NCBI RefSeq assembly: GCF_042434095.1
Contig: NZ_JBHLUE010000026.1
Location: 372,001-436,000, forward strand
Origin: KBS50 sp042434095
GTDB taxonomy: Bacteria; Actinomycetota; Actinomycetes; Mycobacteriales; Micromonosporaceae
Direction of reading: 5' to 3'
Length of the DNA: 64,000 bases
Positions 28,280 to 36,599 of this stretch are shown here, piece by piece (within the stretch, counting starts at the first letter, position 1; every line of letters starts with the position of its first letter). The position numbers and the translations under genes were made by a program. A model generated the notes under the pieces. The model saw only the letters and a program-made list of their open reading frames with translations, searched no databases and had not been told where the DNA came from.

Positions 28280-29245
28280 ATGCGGGTGCTCTACATCGGC
28301 GGGGCGGGTCGCAGCGGTAGCACCCTGCTCGACCGGATGCTCGGCGCCCTCCCCGGCGTCAGCGCGCTCGGTGAGGTGGTGAACCTGTGGGGCGTCGTCC
28401 GGCTGACCGACGACTACTGCGCCTGCGGCCGTTCCTACGCGCGCTGCGACTTCTGGGTCGCGGTGGGCGACAAGGCGTTCGGCGGATGGGACCAGATCGA
28501 CCTCGGGCGCGTGCGGGAACTGCGTACGCTGGCGCTTCGGCTGCGTAACGTGCCAGCGCTGGTCGGCGGTCGGCTCGGTCCTCGGCTGCGCGGGCAGCTG
28601 GCCGAGTACGCCGCTTACACCACGGCCGTGTACGCCGCAGCGGCCTCGCTGACCGGGGCCGAGCTGGTGGTGGACTCGTCGAAGGTTCCGGCGATAGCCC
28701 TCTGCCTGCGCCGAGCGGCCGGGTCCGATCTGCGGATGGTGCATCTGGTGCGGGACCCGCGCGGCGTGGCGTACTCGTGGACGAAGGTGGTCCCCCGACT
28801 GGAGTCGAACGTCGGGCAGACCATGCCGCGGTTCCCGCCGGTACGCTCGGCGCTCAGCTGGGACGTACACAACCTCGGGGCCGCGCTGGCCGGTCGATCG
28901 GGCCGACCCGCCGGGCGAGCCCCGGAAGGGCTTCCGGTGAAACGGCTCCACTACGAGCACCTCGTGTCCGATCCGCAGGGCACGATCCGCGGCATCGGCG
29001 CGTTCGTCGGGTTGGACGTCGGCTCCGATGATCTGGCCTTCCTGACCGACGACCACGTCAACCTGCCGGTCCACCACATGATCGGTGGCAACCCGATGCG
29101 CTTTCGAACCGGGCGGTTGCCGTTGCGGCGCGACGACGTGTGGCGGACCGCCCTCCCGCGGCGGCACCGCCGGCTGGTCACGGCCCTGTGTGCTCCGCTG
29201 CTCGTCGCGTACGGCTACCCGTTGCGGACCCGGCTCGACGAGTAG
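28280..29245 (+). CDS. PAPS-dependent sulfotransferase
   Basis: This is a 321-residue sulfotransferase of the Sulfotransfer_3/1 type. The 5'-phosphosulfate loop is GAGRSGSTLLDRML near the N-terminus. LVVDSSKVPAIALCL and MVHLVRDPRGVAYSW supply the 3'-phosphate contacts. A Cys cluster (CACGRSYARC) follows the first loop. It is the last gene of the operon, six bases after the GT4 stop and followed by a terminator. It would transfer sulfate from PAPS to a hydroxyl, most simply on the glycan made here; that acceptor is inferred from position. Confidence 0.85.
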   Translation: MRVLYIGGAGRSGSTLLDRMLGALPGVSALGEVVNLWGVVRLTDDYCACGRSYARCDFWVAVGDKAFGGWDQIDLGRVRELRTLALRLRNVPALVGGRLGPRLRGQLAEYAAYTTAVYAAAASLTGAELVVDSSKVPAIALCLRRAAGSDLRMVHLVRDPRGVAYSWTKVVPRLESNVGQTMPRFPPVRSALSWDVHNLGAALAGRSGRPAGRAPEGLPVKRLHYEHLVSDPQGTIRGIGAFVGLDVGSDDLAFLTDDHVNLPVHHMIGGNPMRFRTGRLPLRRDDVWRTALPRRHRRLVTALCAPLLVAYGYPLRTRLDE

Positions 29246-29329
29246 CCGAGCGCGGTGGGTCGGTCGCGTGGGTCGGTCGCGGTGGGTTGGCCGCGGCGCG
29301 GCGAGCCCGGTGAGTCGGTGGCGGGCCGG

Positions 29330-29359
29330 GGGCCCGGAGCCGGGATCGGCTCCGGGCCC
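29330..29359 (+). terminator. Terminator closing the polysaccharide operon
   Basis: A perfect 12-bp stem GGGCCCGGAGCC / GGCTCCGGGCCC with a six-base loop lies 85 bases after the sulfotransferase stop and just before the convergent esterase gene. It can serve both strands. Confidence 0.7.
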
Positions 29360-29367
29360 GCCGACGA

Positions 29368-30702
29368 TCAGGAGCCGGTGCAGCCGACGTTGCTGGGCGG
29401 GGTGGCGCCGTCGCCGGTGGCGGTGAACCCGAAGGTGGTCGAGGCGTTCGCGCCGAGGTTGCCGTTGTAGGCGGCGTTCCGGACGGTGACGTTGCCGGTG
29501 GTGCCGGTGTTGGTGCCGTTCCAGAGGCTGCTGATCGCCTGCCCGCCGGCCAGCGTCAGGCGTACGGTCCAGCCGTTCAGGGGGGTGCCGCCGTTGTTGG
29601 TGACGGTGACCTCGCCCTGGAACCCGCCGGGCCAGCTGTTGACCGAGCGGTAGGTGGCGGTGCAGGCGCCGGGCCCGCCGGTCGGCGGCGGGGTGGTGGG
29701 CGGGGCCGTGCTGGGCGGCGGGGTGGTCGGCGGCGCCGTGGTGGGCGGCGCGGTGGTGGGCGGCGCGGTCGTCGGCGGCGCGCTGGTGGGCGGGGTGGTG
29801 GACTGGAACTGGCTGAAGAACCGCCAGATCTCACCCGACGTCCAGGTCCGGGAGTCGTTGGGGCTGCCGGAGCCGTCGACCGGGCTGGGCGTGTGGTCGC
29901 CGTCGAACGCGGCCCACTGCACCGGGTAACCGGCCCGGCAGCCGGCGTACGCCGTGGTGATGTGGGTGAGGCTGCCCTGGCTCGGTTCCGGCGGGTTCTG
30001 CGGGGTGCAGCCGTTGTTGCGGACGAACGTGTCCCGCAACGACCGCCCGTTCGAGATGTTCAGGACGCTGTCGTGGATGCCGTGGATGCCGAAGTACGCG
30101 ACGGGCTGGGTGCCGCCGTTGCATCCGCTGAGGTTGGCGCCGGACAGCACGGTGACCGCGCGGACGATGGTTGGCCGGGCGCAGGCGACCGCGTAGCTCA
30201 TCGCCCCGCCGTAGCTCCAGCCCAGCGCGAAGCGCTGCGTGGTGTCGACGCACAGGTCGTTTTCGAGCTGCCGGTCGATGTCGTCGAAGAGGGTCAGGTC
30301 CCGACCGTTGGTGTTGGCCCAGCCCGCGTCGATGCCCTGCGGCGCCACGAAGATGGTGCTGTTGTTCGACAGCGGCTGCAGGCCGTAGTAGCCGGCCGAG
30401 GCGACGTTGCTGGCCGAGCCGTTCAGCCAGTGGAACGCGAAGATCAACCGGTACGGGTGGTTCCGGTCGTAGCCGTCGGGGATCCGCAGGATGTAGCTGC
30501 GGTTCTGGCCACCGCTGGAGATCGTGTGCGTGCCGTTCGTCAGCGTGGGCGCCTTGCCGCAGCCGGCGGTGGTGGCGAGGGTGCCGTTGGTGGCGGCCAC
30601 CGCGGTGCCGGTGAGGCCACCGTTGAGTGCTCCACCCACCGCCGCCACGACGAGAAGTGCCGCGGCCGCGACGGCCGAGGCGAGGTACTTCGGTCTTGAC
30701 AT
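29368..30702 (-). CDS. Secreted feruloyl-esterase/PHB-depolymerase-like hydrolase with CBM2
   Basis: This is a 444-residue modular secreted enzyme. Signal peptide about 1-36 (ASAVAAAALLVVAAVGGAL). An alpha/beta hydrolase of the CE1/LpqC class (about 45-300) carries the nucleophile Ser163 in GWSYGG and a likely catalytic His in FDGDHTPS. A Pro/Thr linker (about 303-345) follows. The last about 100 residues are a family 2 cellulose-binding module (CTATYRSVNSWPGGFQGEV, with surface Trp residues). It probably releases ferulate or acetate from arabinoxylan while bound to cellulose. ATG at 30702 is preferred (CGGAG seven bases upstream) over a GTG one codon earlier. Confidence 0.88.
   Translation of the reverse strand: MSRPKYLASAVAAAALLVVAAVGGALNGGLTGTAVAATNGTLATTAGCGKAPTLTNGTHTISSGGQNRSYILRIPDGYDRNHPYRLIFAFHWLNGSASNVASAGYYGLQPLSNNSTIFVAPQGIDAGWANTNGRDLTLFDDIDRQLENDLCVDTTQRFALGWSYGGAMSYAVACARPTIVRAVTVLSGANLSGCNGGTQPVAYFGIHGIHDSVLNISNGRSLRDTFVRNNGCTPQNPPEPSQGSLTHITTAYAGCRAGYPVQWAAFDGDHTPSPVDGSGSPNDSRTWTSGEIWRFFSQFQSTTPPTSAPPTTAPPTTAPPTTAPPTTPPPSTAPPTTPPPTGGPGACTATYRSVNSWPGGFQGEVTVTNNGGTPLNGWTVRLTLAGGQAISSLWNGTNTGTTGNVTVRNAAYNGNLGANASTTFGFTATGDGATPPSNVGCTGS
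29680..29800 (-). repeat. Pro/Thr linker repeats (APPTT)
   Basis: Imperfect 15-base tandem repeats encode APPTT units separating the esterase from its CBM2. They are a typical flexible, likely glycosylated, linker in secreted actinomycete hydrolases. Confidence 0.8.
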
Positions 30703-30726
30703 CACGCAACTCCGGGGAAGTAGGGG

Positions 30727-30742
30727 CTGTTAGCGTTAACAG
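30727..30742. promoter_or_regulatory. LacI-type palindromic operator in the esterase leader
   Basis: CTGTTAGCGTTAACAG is an inverted repeat (one central mismatch) between promoter and start of the CE1-CBM2 gene. It resembles TGTTAGCGCTAACA-type sites of LacI-family sugar regulators. A second GTTAAC core sits inside the promoter spacer (30953-30958). Repression relieved by a plant sugar is inferred. Confidence 0.5.
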
Positions 30743-30939
30743 CAGGCCGCAGGTTGATCGCTCTCCGAGGGACCGGGGTGGTTTCGGCCGGGTCGGGCGC
30801 GCCGCCGTACGTCGGGGCCGCTTCGGCTGCCCCGCGCGCGTCGTCCCGGCCGGATGTGCTCTGCTCCGGCGAGAGGCTGTGCTGGGTGCCCGGCTGGACC
30901 GATGTCGACACGAACAACCGATCGACTCCGGTCGATTGG

Positions 30940-30968
30940 AGTATTGCACCGGTGTTAACGTGTGTCAA
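30940..30968 (-). promoter_or_regulatory. Sigma-70-type promoter of the CE1-CBM2 gene
   Basis: On the minus strand TTGACA (30963-30968), a 17-base spacer and AATACT (30940-30945) form a near-consensus promoter. Transcription would start near 30933, giving a leader of about 230 bases. Apart from this promoter and the operator, the 348-base gap between the esterase and the XRE gene shows no gene. Confidence 0.7.
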
Positions 30969-31050
30969 TTGCTGGACCGATCGGTCGGCGGAGCGCCGTG
31001 AGAGCCGGCACCCGCCGCCCGCTCTTCCCACGGCGCGGGCCGCCGCGGAT

Positions 31051-31917
31051 TCAGCGCCTCCCGCGCCCGAGCAGGCTGAGCGCGTCCGCGGCGGGGGAGC
31101 CGGCGGCCGCGGTGTGCGTCAGCAGCCGCTGTCCGTGACTGTCGGGCAGGTGTAGGGCCTCGTAGTGCAGGTCGAGGTCGCCCAACTGGGGGTGGTGCAG
31201 CCGCTTGGTGCCGCTCGAGCAGAGGCGTACGTCGTGTCTGGCCCACAGCCGCGCGAATTCCGGGCTGTTGATGGACAGCTCACCGATCAACTCCGCCAGG
31301 CGCCGGTCCTCCGGATACTGGGCGGTGATGTACCGCAGGGACGCGACGGCCAGGGCCGCCTCCTCGGCCCAGTCGCGGTACAGCTCTCGGGTGTGCGGGT
31401 CGAGGAAGAGCAGGCGCAGGTGGTTGGGGCGGGCTCCGGGCCGCTCGGGCGCGGACGGGTCCAGGTGGCCGGCGAACAGCGCGTGGCCGATCGGGTTCCA
31501 GGCGAGGATGTCGCAGCGCCGCCCCAGCAGCAGCGTGGGAACGTTCGGCATGGACGCCAGGAGAGCGGCCGCGCCGGGGGCCGGTGTCTCGGTCCGGGCG
31601 GCCGCCCGCCGCTTGGCGGGTCGGGGTCGGGCCAGCGCGAACAGGTGGGTGCGTTCGGCGTCGTCGAGGTCGAGCGCCCGGGCCAGGGCCTCGATGACCG
31701 CGTCGCTGGCGTTGGTCGATTGCCCCTGTTCGAGCCGGATGTAGTAGTTGACGGAGATGCCGGCCAACCGGGCGAGTTCCTCGCGGCGCAGCCCTGGGAC
31801 GCGGCGGGCGCCCCAGGCGGTGATTCCGGCGTCCGCGGGGGTCAGCGCCGCCCGCCGGGTACGCAGGAAGTCACCCAGTTCGTCGGTCTGCCGGATGCGG
31901 TGCGGGTGGCCGTTCAC
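31051..31917 (-). CDS. XRE-family regulator with MmyB-like ligand domain
   Basis: This 288-residue protein has an N-terminal helix-turn-helix (LGDFLRTRRAAL, VPGLRREELARLAGISVNYYIRLEQG) and the C-terminal PAS-like MmyB ligand-binding domain (ILAWNPIGHALF, LRLLFLDPHTRELYRDW, RLWARHDVR, KRLHHPQLGDLDLHYEAL). Such MmyB-like regulators control neighbouring transporters or dehydrogenases. It is divergent from an MFS gene 102 bases away, a likely target. The start is a GTG at 31917, the only reasonable one in frame; GGAGG is unusually close to it. Confidence 0.9.
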   Translation of the reverse strand: MNGHPHRIRQTDELGDFLRTRRAALTPADAGITAWGARRVPGLRREELARLAGISVNYYIRLEQGQSTNASDAVIEALARALDLDDAERTHLFALARPRPAKRRAAARTETPAPGAAALLASMPNVPTLLLGRRCDILAWNPIGHALFAGHLDPSAPERPGARPNHLRLLFLDPHTRELYRDWAEEAALAVASLRYITAQYPEDRRLAELIGELSINSPEFARLWARHDVRLCSSGTKRLHHPQLGDLDLHYEALHLPDSHGQRLLTHTAAAGSPAADALSLLGRGRR

Positions 31918-32019
31918 GCCTCCAGTGTGCTCGCTGCGCCGGAGCGGTGACTGTCCCTGCCAGGGGTACCAAGCGGCGGGTGCTGGCCGCGACGACGGCG
32001 TGGCCGCAGAGTCGGACGC

Positions 32020-33456
32020 ATGAACTCCGACTCCGCCACCACCCTCGCCATCCCCGACGAGCCGGCCACGCGGGCCGGCCGGCTATCGGACCGGATCGCG
32101 GTGGCCGTCCTGCTCACCGCCAGCTTCACCCTCGCCGTGGACTTCTCCATCCTGAACGTCGCCCTGCCGCGGATCGGCGCCGACGTGGGGATGGCGCTGG
32201 CCGACCTGCAGTGGATCTCTACCGCCTTCGCCGTGTGCGCCGCCGGGTTCACGCTCTTCTTCGGCCGCTGCGCCGATCTGTTCGGGCGCCGCCGCCAGTT
32301 TCACGCCGGCATCGCTCTGCTGGGCGTGGCCTCGCTGGCCGGCGGCCTGGCCGGCGCCCCCTGGGTGCTCCTGCTCGCCCGGGTCGCCCAGGGCCTGGCC
32401 ACGGCGGCGGTGACCCCGGCCGCGCTGTCGCTGCTGACCACGTCGGTGCCGGCCGGACCGATGCGCCGGCGCGCGCTGGGCCTCAACGGCGCGCTGATGG
32501 CGGCGGGCTTCACCACCGGGGCGATCATCGGTGGCCTGCTGACCGACCTGATCAGCTGGCGATGGGCCTTCTTCGTCAACGTGGTGGTGGCCGCCCTCGT
32601 GCTCGTGGCCGGGCCCGCGACCCTGCGGGAGAGCCGTGCCGCCGGTCGGTCCCGCCTCGACGCCCCGGGAGCGGTGACCGTGACGCTCGCCCTGGTCGCC
32701 GGCGTGTACGGGCTGACCCAGGCCGGCGTGCGCTCCTGGGCCGACCCCCGGTGCTGGGCGTCCCTGCTGGCAGCCGCGGCACTGCTCGGCGCGTTCGTGC
32801 TCACCGAGCGCGTCGTCGCCGACCCGCTGATCTCCCTCCACGTGCTGGCCCGCCGGAGTGTCGGCTGGGGGAACCTCGCCGGTGTGCTCGCCTTCGCCAC
32901 CGAGACCTCGGTGGTGTTCCTGCTGACCCTGTACCTGCAGCGGGTCCGGGGATACACCCCGCTGCAGGCCGGGCTCGCCCTGGCCGTGCTGGGCGCGGGA
33001 ACCGTCCTCGGCGGCCTGCTCGCACCGCGTCTCATCGGCGGAATGGGCGGCAAGCGCGCCATCGTGGCTGCGTTCGTCGCGCAGGCCGCGGCCACGCTCC
33101 CGCTCGCCTTTCTCGGCCAGCTCCCAGGTTGGCTGGCCGTGCTGCTGGTGGCGACCTTCGTCGGTGGCGTCGCCAACCTGGTGGCGATCGTCGGTTTCAT
33201 GGTGACCGCCACCTCCGGCCTGCCGGACGCGGAACAGGGGCTGGCCACCGGGTTGGCGACCATGAGCCAGCAGGTGGGAATCACCCTGGGAACGCCGATG
33301 ATGTCCGCGGTGGTCACGGCGGCGGGCGCCACCGCCGCTGGCGGCGTGTCGCACGGCGTCAGTACGGCTCTCGCGGTCAACGCGGCGGCCTGCGTCGCCG
33401 CGGCGGTCCTGTTCGCCCGTACCCTCCCGGCCGCCCAGCGCGAGGTGCCGGCCTGA
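32020..33456 (+). CDS. MFS exporter, DHA2 type
   Basis: This 478-residue protein with about 14 TMs has DHA2 signatures (FTLAVDFSILNVALPRIG; motif A GRCADLFGRRRQF; motif C region GAIIGGLLTDLISWRWAFFVNV). CAGAGT seven bases before the ATG suggests a leaderless transcript. Position opposite the MmyB-like regulator suggests an inducible drug or metabolite efflux pair. Unlike the exporter at 7.6-9.0 kb, it has an adjacent regulator. Confidence 0.9.
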   Translation: MNSDSATTLAIPDEPATRAGRLSDRIAVAVLLTASFTLAVDFSILNVALPRIGADVGMALADLQWISTAFAVCAAGFTLFFGRCADLFGRRRQFHAGIALLGVASLAGGLAGAPWVLLLARVAQGLATAAVTPAALSLLTTSVPAGPMRRRALGLNGALMAAGFTTGAIIGGLLTDLISWRWAFFVNVVVAALVLVAGPATLRESRAAGRSRLDAPGAVTVTLALVAGVYGLTQAGVRSWADPRCWASLLAAAALLGAFVLTERVVADPLISLHVLARRSVGWGNLAGVLAFATETSVVFLLTLYLQRVRGYTPLQAGLALAVLGAGTVLGGLLAPRLIGGMGGKRAIVAAFVAQAAATLPLAFLGQLPGWLAVLLVATFVGGVANLVAIVGFMVTATSGLPDAEQGLATGLATMSQQVGITLGTPMMSAVVTAAGATAAGGVSHGVSTALAVNAAACVAAAVLFARTLPAAQREVPA

Positions 33457-33565
33457 GCAGCGGCCAGGCGCGACCGTCGCGACCGGCGGCCCGCGGGCCT
33501 GTGCCATCCGCGCACGCCTCCCGTTACCGCGTACGCTCCGACATGCCGCATTCGAAGGGACAGCG

Positions 33566-34555
33566 ATGCAGGCCCTCGTGTTCGACCGGCCGGCCCTCGA
33601 CACCAGCGCCACCCGGATCGCCCGCCTCGAGCCGCCGACTCCCGGGTCGGGGCAGGTGGCCATCCGCGTGGCGTACGCGGGCATCAACTTCAAGGACGTC
33701 ATGTCCCGCCGCGGTGACCCGGGGTACGCGCCGCGGTGGCCGTTCGTCCCCGGCGTGGAGGTCAGCGGAACGGTCGTCGGGCTCGGACCGGAAGCGTCCG
33801 GGCACCGCGTCGGCGACCCGGTGGTGGCGCTGACCAACGAGGGTGGCCTGGCCGAGATCGCCGTGGCCGAGGCGGCGCTGACCGTCCCGATGCCCGCCGG
33901 GCTCGACCCCGGCCGGGCGGCCAGCGCGCCCGGCGCCCTCACCACCGCCATCCTGCTGCACGATCACGCCGCGCGGGTCCGCGCCGGCGACATCGTCCTG
34001 GTGCACAGCGCCGGCGGCGCGGTCGGGCGTTCGCTGGCCGATGTGGCCCGGGCCCGCAGCGGCGCCCGGCTCGTCGGCGTGGTCGGCGCGGCCACCCGCG
34101 TCGGGACGGCGCGGGACGCCGGCTACCCGACCGTCCTGGTCCGCGGCGACGCCCTCGCGGCCGACGTCCGCGCCGGCACGTCCGGCCGGGGCGTCGACGT
34201 GGTGCTCGACCCGCAGGGCACCGCCTTCCTCCACGAGGACCTCGCCGCGCTCGCGCCCGGCGGCCGGATCATCCTGTTCGGCAACGCCGCGGGCGGCGAG
34301 CTGGCCGCGCTTCCCCCCACCCACCTGCTGTACCGGCACAACGCGTCCGTGGGTGGCTTCAGCCTCGCGGCACTCTCCGCCGACGCCCCGGCGATGGTCG
34401 CCGCGGCCATGCGCGCCGCCCTCTACATGCTGGCCGCCGGGGAGTCAACGTCCGAGGTGGTCGTGCTTCCCGGCCTGGCCGCGACCCCGGACGCCCAGCA
34501 GGCGCTCGCCGACGGCGCCGGCAGGGGCAAGTACGTCGTCCGGGTGTCCGGCTGA
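33566..34555 (+). CDS. Zinc-independent MDR oxidoreductase (quinone oxidoreductase-like)
   Basis: This 329-residue medium-chain dehydrogenase/reductase has YAGINFKDVMSRRG, PFVPGVEVSGTVVGLG, and a NADPH-binding loop variant (LVHSAGGAVGRSLADVA in place of AAGGVG). The catalytic zinc ligands of alcohol dehydrogenases are absent, so it reduces quinones or enones rather than oxidising alcohols. AAGGGA is the RBS. It stands alone between the MFS pump and a convergent cupin gene. Substrate unknown. Confidence 0.88.
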   Translation: MQALVFDRPALDTSATRIARLEPPTPGSGQVAIRVAYAGINFKDVMSRRGDPGYAPRWPFVPGVEVSGTVVGLGPEASGHRVGDPVVALTNEGGLAEIAVAEAALTVPMPAGLDPGRAASAPGALTTAILLHDHAARVRAGDIVLVHSAGGAVGRSLADVARARSGARLVGVVGAATRVGTARDAGYPTVLVRGDALAADVRAGTSGRGVDVVLDPQGTAFLHEDLAALAPGGRIILFGNAAGGELAALPPTHLLYRHNASVGGFSLAALSADAPAMVAAAMRAALYMLAAGESTSEVVVLPGLAATPDAQQALADGAGRGKYVVRVSG

Positions 34556-34586
34556 GCCGGCCGACCGGCGGCGACCGGCCGGGACG

Positions 34587-35006
34587 TCACCCACTCGCCA
34601 ACCGCCCCGGCGCTCGCCGATCCCTGCGCGCTTCGAGTTCCGCCTCGGTCGCGGGCGTGATCATCGGCTGGCCGGAGGGCGCGATCGTGACCACCACGTA
34701 CCGGGTCCAGGCGTCGTCGAGGTCGTTGGCCGCCTGGTAGTGGATGACGTCGCCGCCCGGCTCCGAGAACGCCTCGCCGGCCCGGATCGTCCGCGGGATC
34801 GCGCCCTCCAGTTCGAACCGCAGGGCGCCCTCCAGCACGTACCCGAGGACCGGGCCGGAATGGCGATGTGGCGGCGTCCCGAGGTCGCCCGGGGCGAGGT
34901 CCACCCAGGTGGTCATGACCTCCAGCGGCCGCGGCGTCGACGGCGGTCCCACCGACAGCAGCATGGCCTGCGGCGCGGACGGGGTCTTGAGATCAAGCGC
35001 ATCCAT
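34587..35006 (-). CDS. Small cupin-domain protein
   Basis: This 139-residue single-domain cupin has metal-site motif 1 PPHRHSGPVLGYVLEGALRF (two His, one Glu) and the second motif GDVIHYQAAN. Such proteins are metal-dependent enzymes or ligand sensors of unknown substrate. The ATG at 35006 is seven bases after TAGCGT on the minus strand, so the transcript is likely leaderless. A 32-bp palindrome lies just upstream of that -10 box and is shared with the divergent alpha/beta hydrolase gene. Confidence 0.82.
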   Translation of the reverse strand: MDALDLKTPSAPQAMLLSVGPPSTPRPLEVMTTWVDLAPGDLGTPPHRHSGPVLGYVLEGALRFELEGAIPRTIRAGEAFSEPGGDVIHYQAANDLDDAWTRYVVVTIAPSGQPMITPATEAELEARRDRRAPGRLASG

Positions 35007-35026
35007 GACCCGAACGCTAGCAAGAA

Positions 35027-35058
35027 TGTACCGCATGGTACATGTACCATGCGGTACA
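35027..35058. promoter_or_regulatory. Perfect 32-bp palindromic operator between divergent genes
   Basis: The 32 bases read identically on both strands. They contain two 14-bp sites, GTACCGCATGGTAC (35028-35041) and its mirror GTACCATGCGGTAC (35044-35057), separated by AT. The palindrome abuts the leaderless -10 box of the cupin gene, so a bound repressor would block that promoter and possibly the hydrolase promoter. A degenerate copy with the same layout is at 10896-10925. The binder, probably TetR-like, is not encoded adjacent to it. Confidence 0.75.
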
Positions 35059-35116
35059 AGTATCGGTGACCGAACGGCGGAGACCGGGTGCCGGCCCGCG
35101 CGGCAGGGAGGCACGG

Positions 35117-35953
35117 ATGTCCGAAGTGGAGCTGCGGCCCGGCGTCATCGCCTACACCGACACCGGGGGCCCGGGTCCGGTGCTGGTGCTCCTCACCGGA
35201 CTGTTCGTCGGCGGGTCCGTCTGGCGCGGCGTGGTCGACCGGCTGCGTGGCGACTTCCGGTGCGTGGTGCCCGAGCTGCCGCTCGGGGCCCACCGTCGAC
35301 CCATGCGGGCGGGCGCCGACCTGAGCGGCCGCGGGCTGGCCCGGCTCGTCGCCGACCTCCTGACGGCGCTCGATCTGCGCGACGTCACGCTGGTCGGACT
35401 CGACTGGGGCGGGGCGCAGCTGCTGGTGGCCGAGGGCCTGGACGAGCGGGTCGGGCGCCTGGTGCTGCTGCCGCAGGAGGCCTTCGACAACTTCCCGCCC
35501 GGGCTTCCCGGCCGCTTCGTCCGGCTCGCGGCGCGGATGCCGGGGGGCCTCGCGGCGGCCCTGCGGCCGCTGCGGTGGCGACCCGCGCGTCGGATGCCGT
35601 TCACCTTCGGCTGGATGTCGAAGCGGCCGGTCCCGGACGAGATCATGGACGCGTGGTTCGAGCCGGCCCTGACCAGCGCGGAGGTCCGGCGAGACGTGCG
35701 GGCGTACCTGCTCGCCAGCCGCCGGGGCGAGTATCTCCGGGCGGCGGAGCGGCTGTCCCGGTTCGACCGGCCGGCCCTGGTGGTGTGGTCGCCCGAGGAC
35801 CGGATCATGCCACCGGAGCACGGCGAACGACTGGCCGCCCGCCTCCCGCGCGCCCGCCTCGTCCGGATCCCCGACAGCTACACGCTGATCCCGGAGGATC
35901 AGCCCGCGCGCTGCGCCCAGGCGATCCGCGCCTTCGCGCTGGGTGGGGGGTAG
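35117..35953 (+). CDS. Alpha/beta hydrolase with Asp nucleophile elbow
   Basis: This 278-residue alpha/beta hydrolase has an oxyanion region LLTGLFVGGSVW. The nucleophile elbow is GLDWGG, with Asp instead of Ser, as in haloalkane dehalogenases and epoxide hydrolases. A late acid is in VVWSPEDRIMPP. The usual catalytic His near the C-terminus (position of SYTLIPEDQP) appears replaced by Tyr-Thr, so activity is uncertain. AGGGAGG five bases before the ATG fixes the start. It is divergent from the cupin gene and shares the palindromic operator. Confidence 0.8.
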   Translation: MSEVELRPGVIAYTDTGGPGPVLVLLTGLFVGGSVWRGVVDRLRGDFRCVVPELPLGAHRRPMRAGADLSGRGLARLVADLLTALDLRDVTLVGLDWGGAQLLVAEGLDERVGRLVLLPQEAFDNFPPGLPGRFVRLAARMPGGLAAALRPLRWRPARRMPFTFGWMSKRPVPDEIMDAWFEPALTSAEVRRDVRAYLLASRRGEYLRAAERLSRFDRPALVVWSPEDRIMPPEHGERLAARLPRARLVRIPDSYTLIPEDQPARCAQAIRAFALGGG

Positions 35954-35956
35954 CGT
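35951..35956 (+). promoter_or_regulatory. Leaderless -10 box of the Cys-rich HTH regulator
   Basis: TAGCGT followed by seven bases and ATG is the same leaderless arrangement as in front of the cupin gene, furA and the EEP gene. It overlaps the stop codon of the preceding hydrolase. Confidence 0.55.
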
Positions 35957-35963
35957 CGGGCGC

Positions 35964-36578
35964 ATGTCAGTGGAGGCCATCGGGTCGTTGCGGGAGCCGG
36001 TGCGCCGGGCCGTGTACGACTTCGTCGCTGCGCGGCCGGAGCCGGCGAGCCGCAACGAGGTGGCCGCGGCGGTGGGCATCGGCCGCACCCTGGCGGCGTT
36101 CCACCTGGACAAGCTGGTCGAGGCGGGGCTGCTGGAGGTCGCGTACGCGCCGCGCAGCGGTGGCCCGGGGGCGGGCCGGCCGGCCAAGCTGTACCGCCGA
36201 TCGGCCGCCGAGCATGCGGTCACGTTGCCCCCGCGCGACTACCGGCTGCTCGGCGACGTGCTGGCGACCGCGGTCGAGCGGGCCGGCGCGGAGCCGGCGG
36301 CCTACGCGGTCGCCCGCGAGATGGGGGCCAAGCTCACCGGGGGAGACCCGATTCCGCACCTGGCGGAGCTGGGTTACGAGCCGTTCGAGGACGCGGACGG
36401 GACGGTCCGGCTGCGCAACTGCCCGTTCCATGCGCTGGCCGAGGGGCACCCGCCGCTGGTCTGCGGGCTGAACCTGGCGCTGCTCGCGGGCATGGTCGGC
36501 GACGACCGCGCCGTACGGCTCGATCCGCGCCCGACCGGTTGCTGCGTCGCGATCCGTTCTAAAAACAAAGAGCATTGA
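35964..36578 (+). CDS. HTH regulator with C-terminal Cys cluster (SufR-like)
   Basis: This 204-residue protein has an ArsR/MarR-type winged helix at the N-terminus (EPVRRAVYDFVAAR, EVAAAVGIGRTLAAFHLDKLVEAGLLEV) and a GRPAKLYRR wing. Its C-terminal domain holds Cys153, Cys167, Cys193 and Cys194 (NCPFHAL, LVCGLN, GCCVAI), a layout like SufR-type iron-sulfur-sensing regulators. It is followed 21 bases later by the DUF3291 gene, which it probably controls along with itself. The cluster ligand is inferred from the Cys pattern only. Confidence 0.8.
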   Translation: MSVEAIGSLREPVRRAVYDFVAARPEPASRNEVAAAVGIGRTLAAFHLDKLVEAGLLEVAYAPRSGGPGAGRPAKLYRRSAAEHAVTLPPRDYRLLGDVLATAVERAGAEPAAYAVAREMGAKLTGGDPIPHLAELGYEPFEDADGTVRLRNCPFHALAEGHPPLVCGLNLALLAGMVGDDRAVRLDPRPTGCCVAIRSKNKEH

Positions 36579-36599
36579 CATAGACCGTACGCTGTCCTC

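Noticed and set aside
35027..35058. 32-bp palindrome considered as a transposon end or recombination site
   Set aside because: No recombinase, and it overlaps a promoter between divergent genes; a related copy sits in another divergent promoter region.
36575..36580. TTGACA as -35 box for the DUF3291 gene
   Set aside because: Only seven bases separate it from the TACGCT -10 box, so it cannot be its -35 element; it is part of the preceding stop-codon region.
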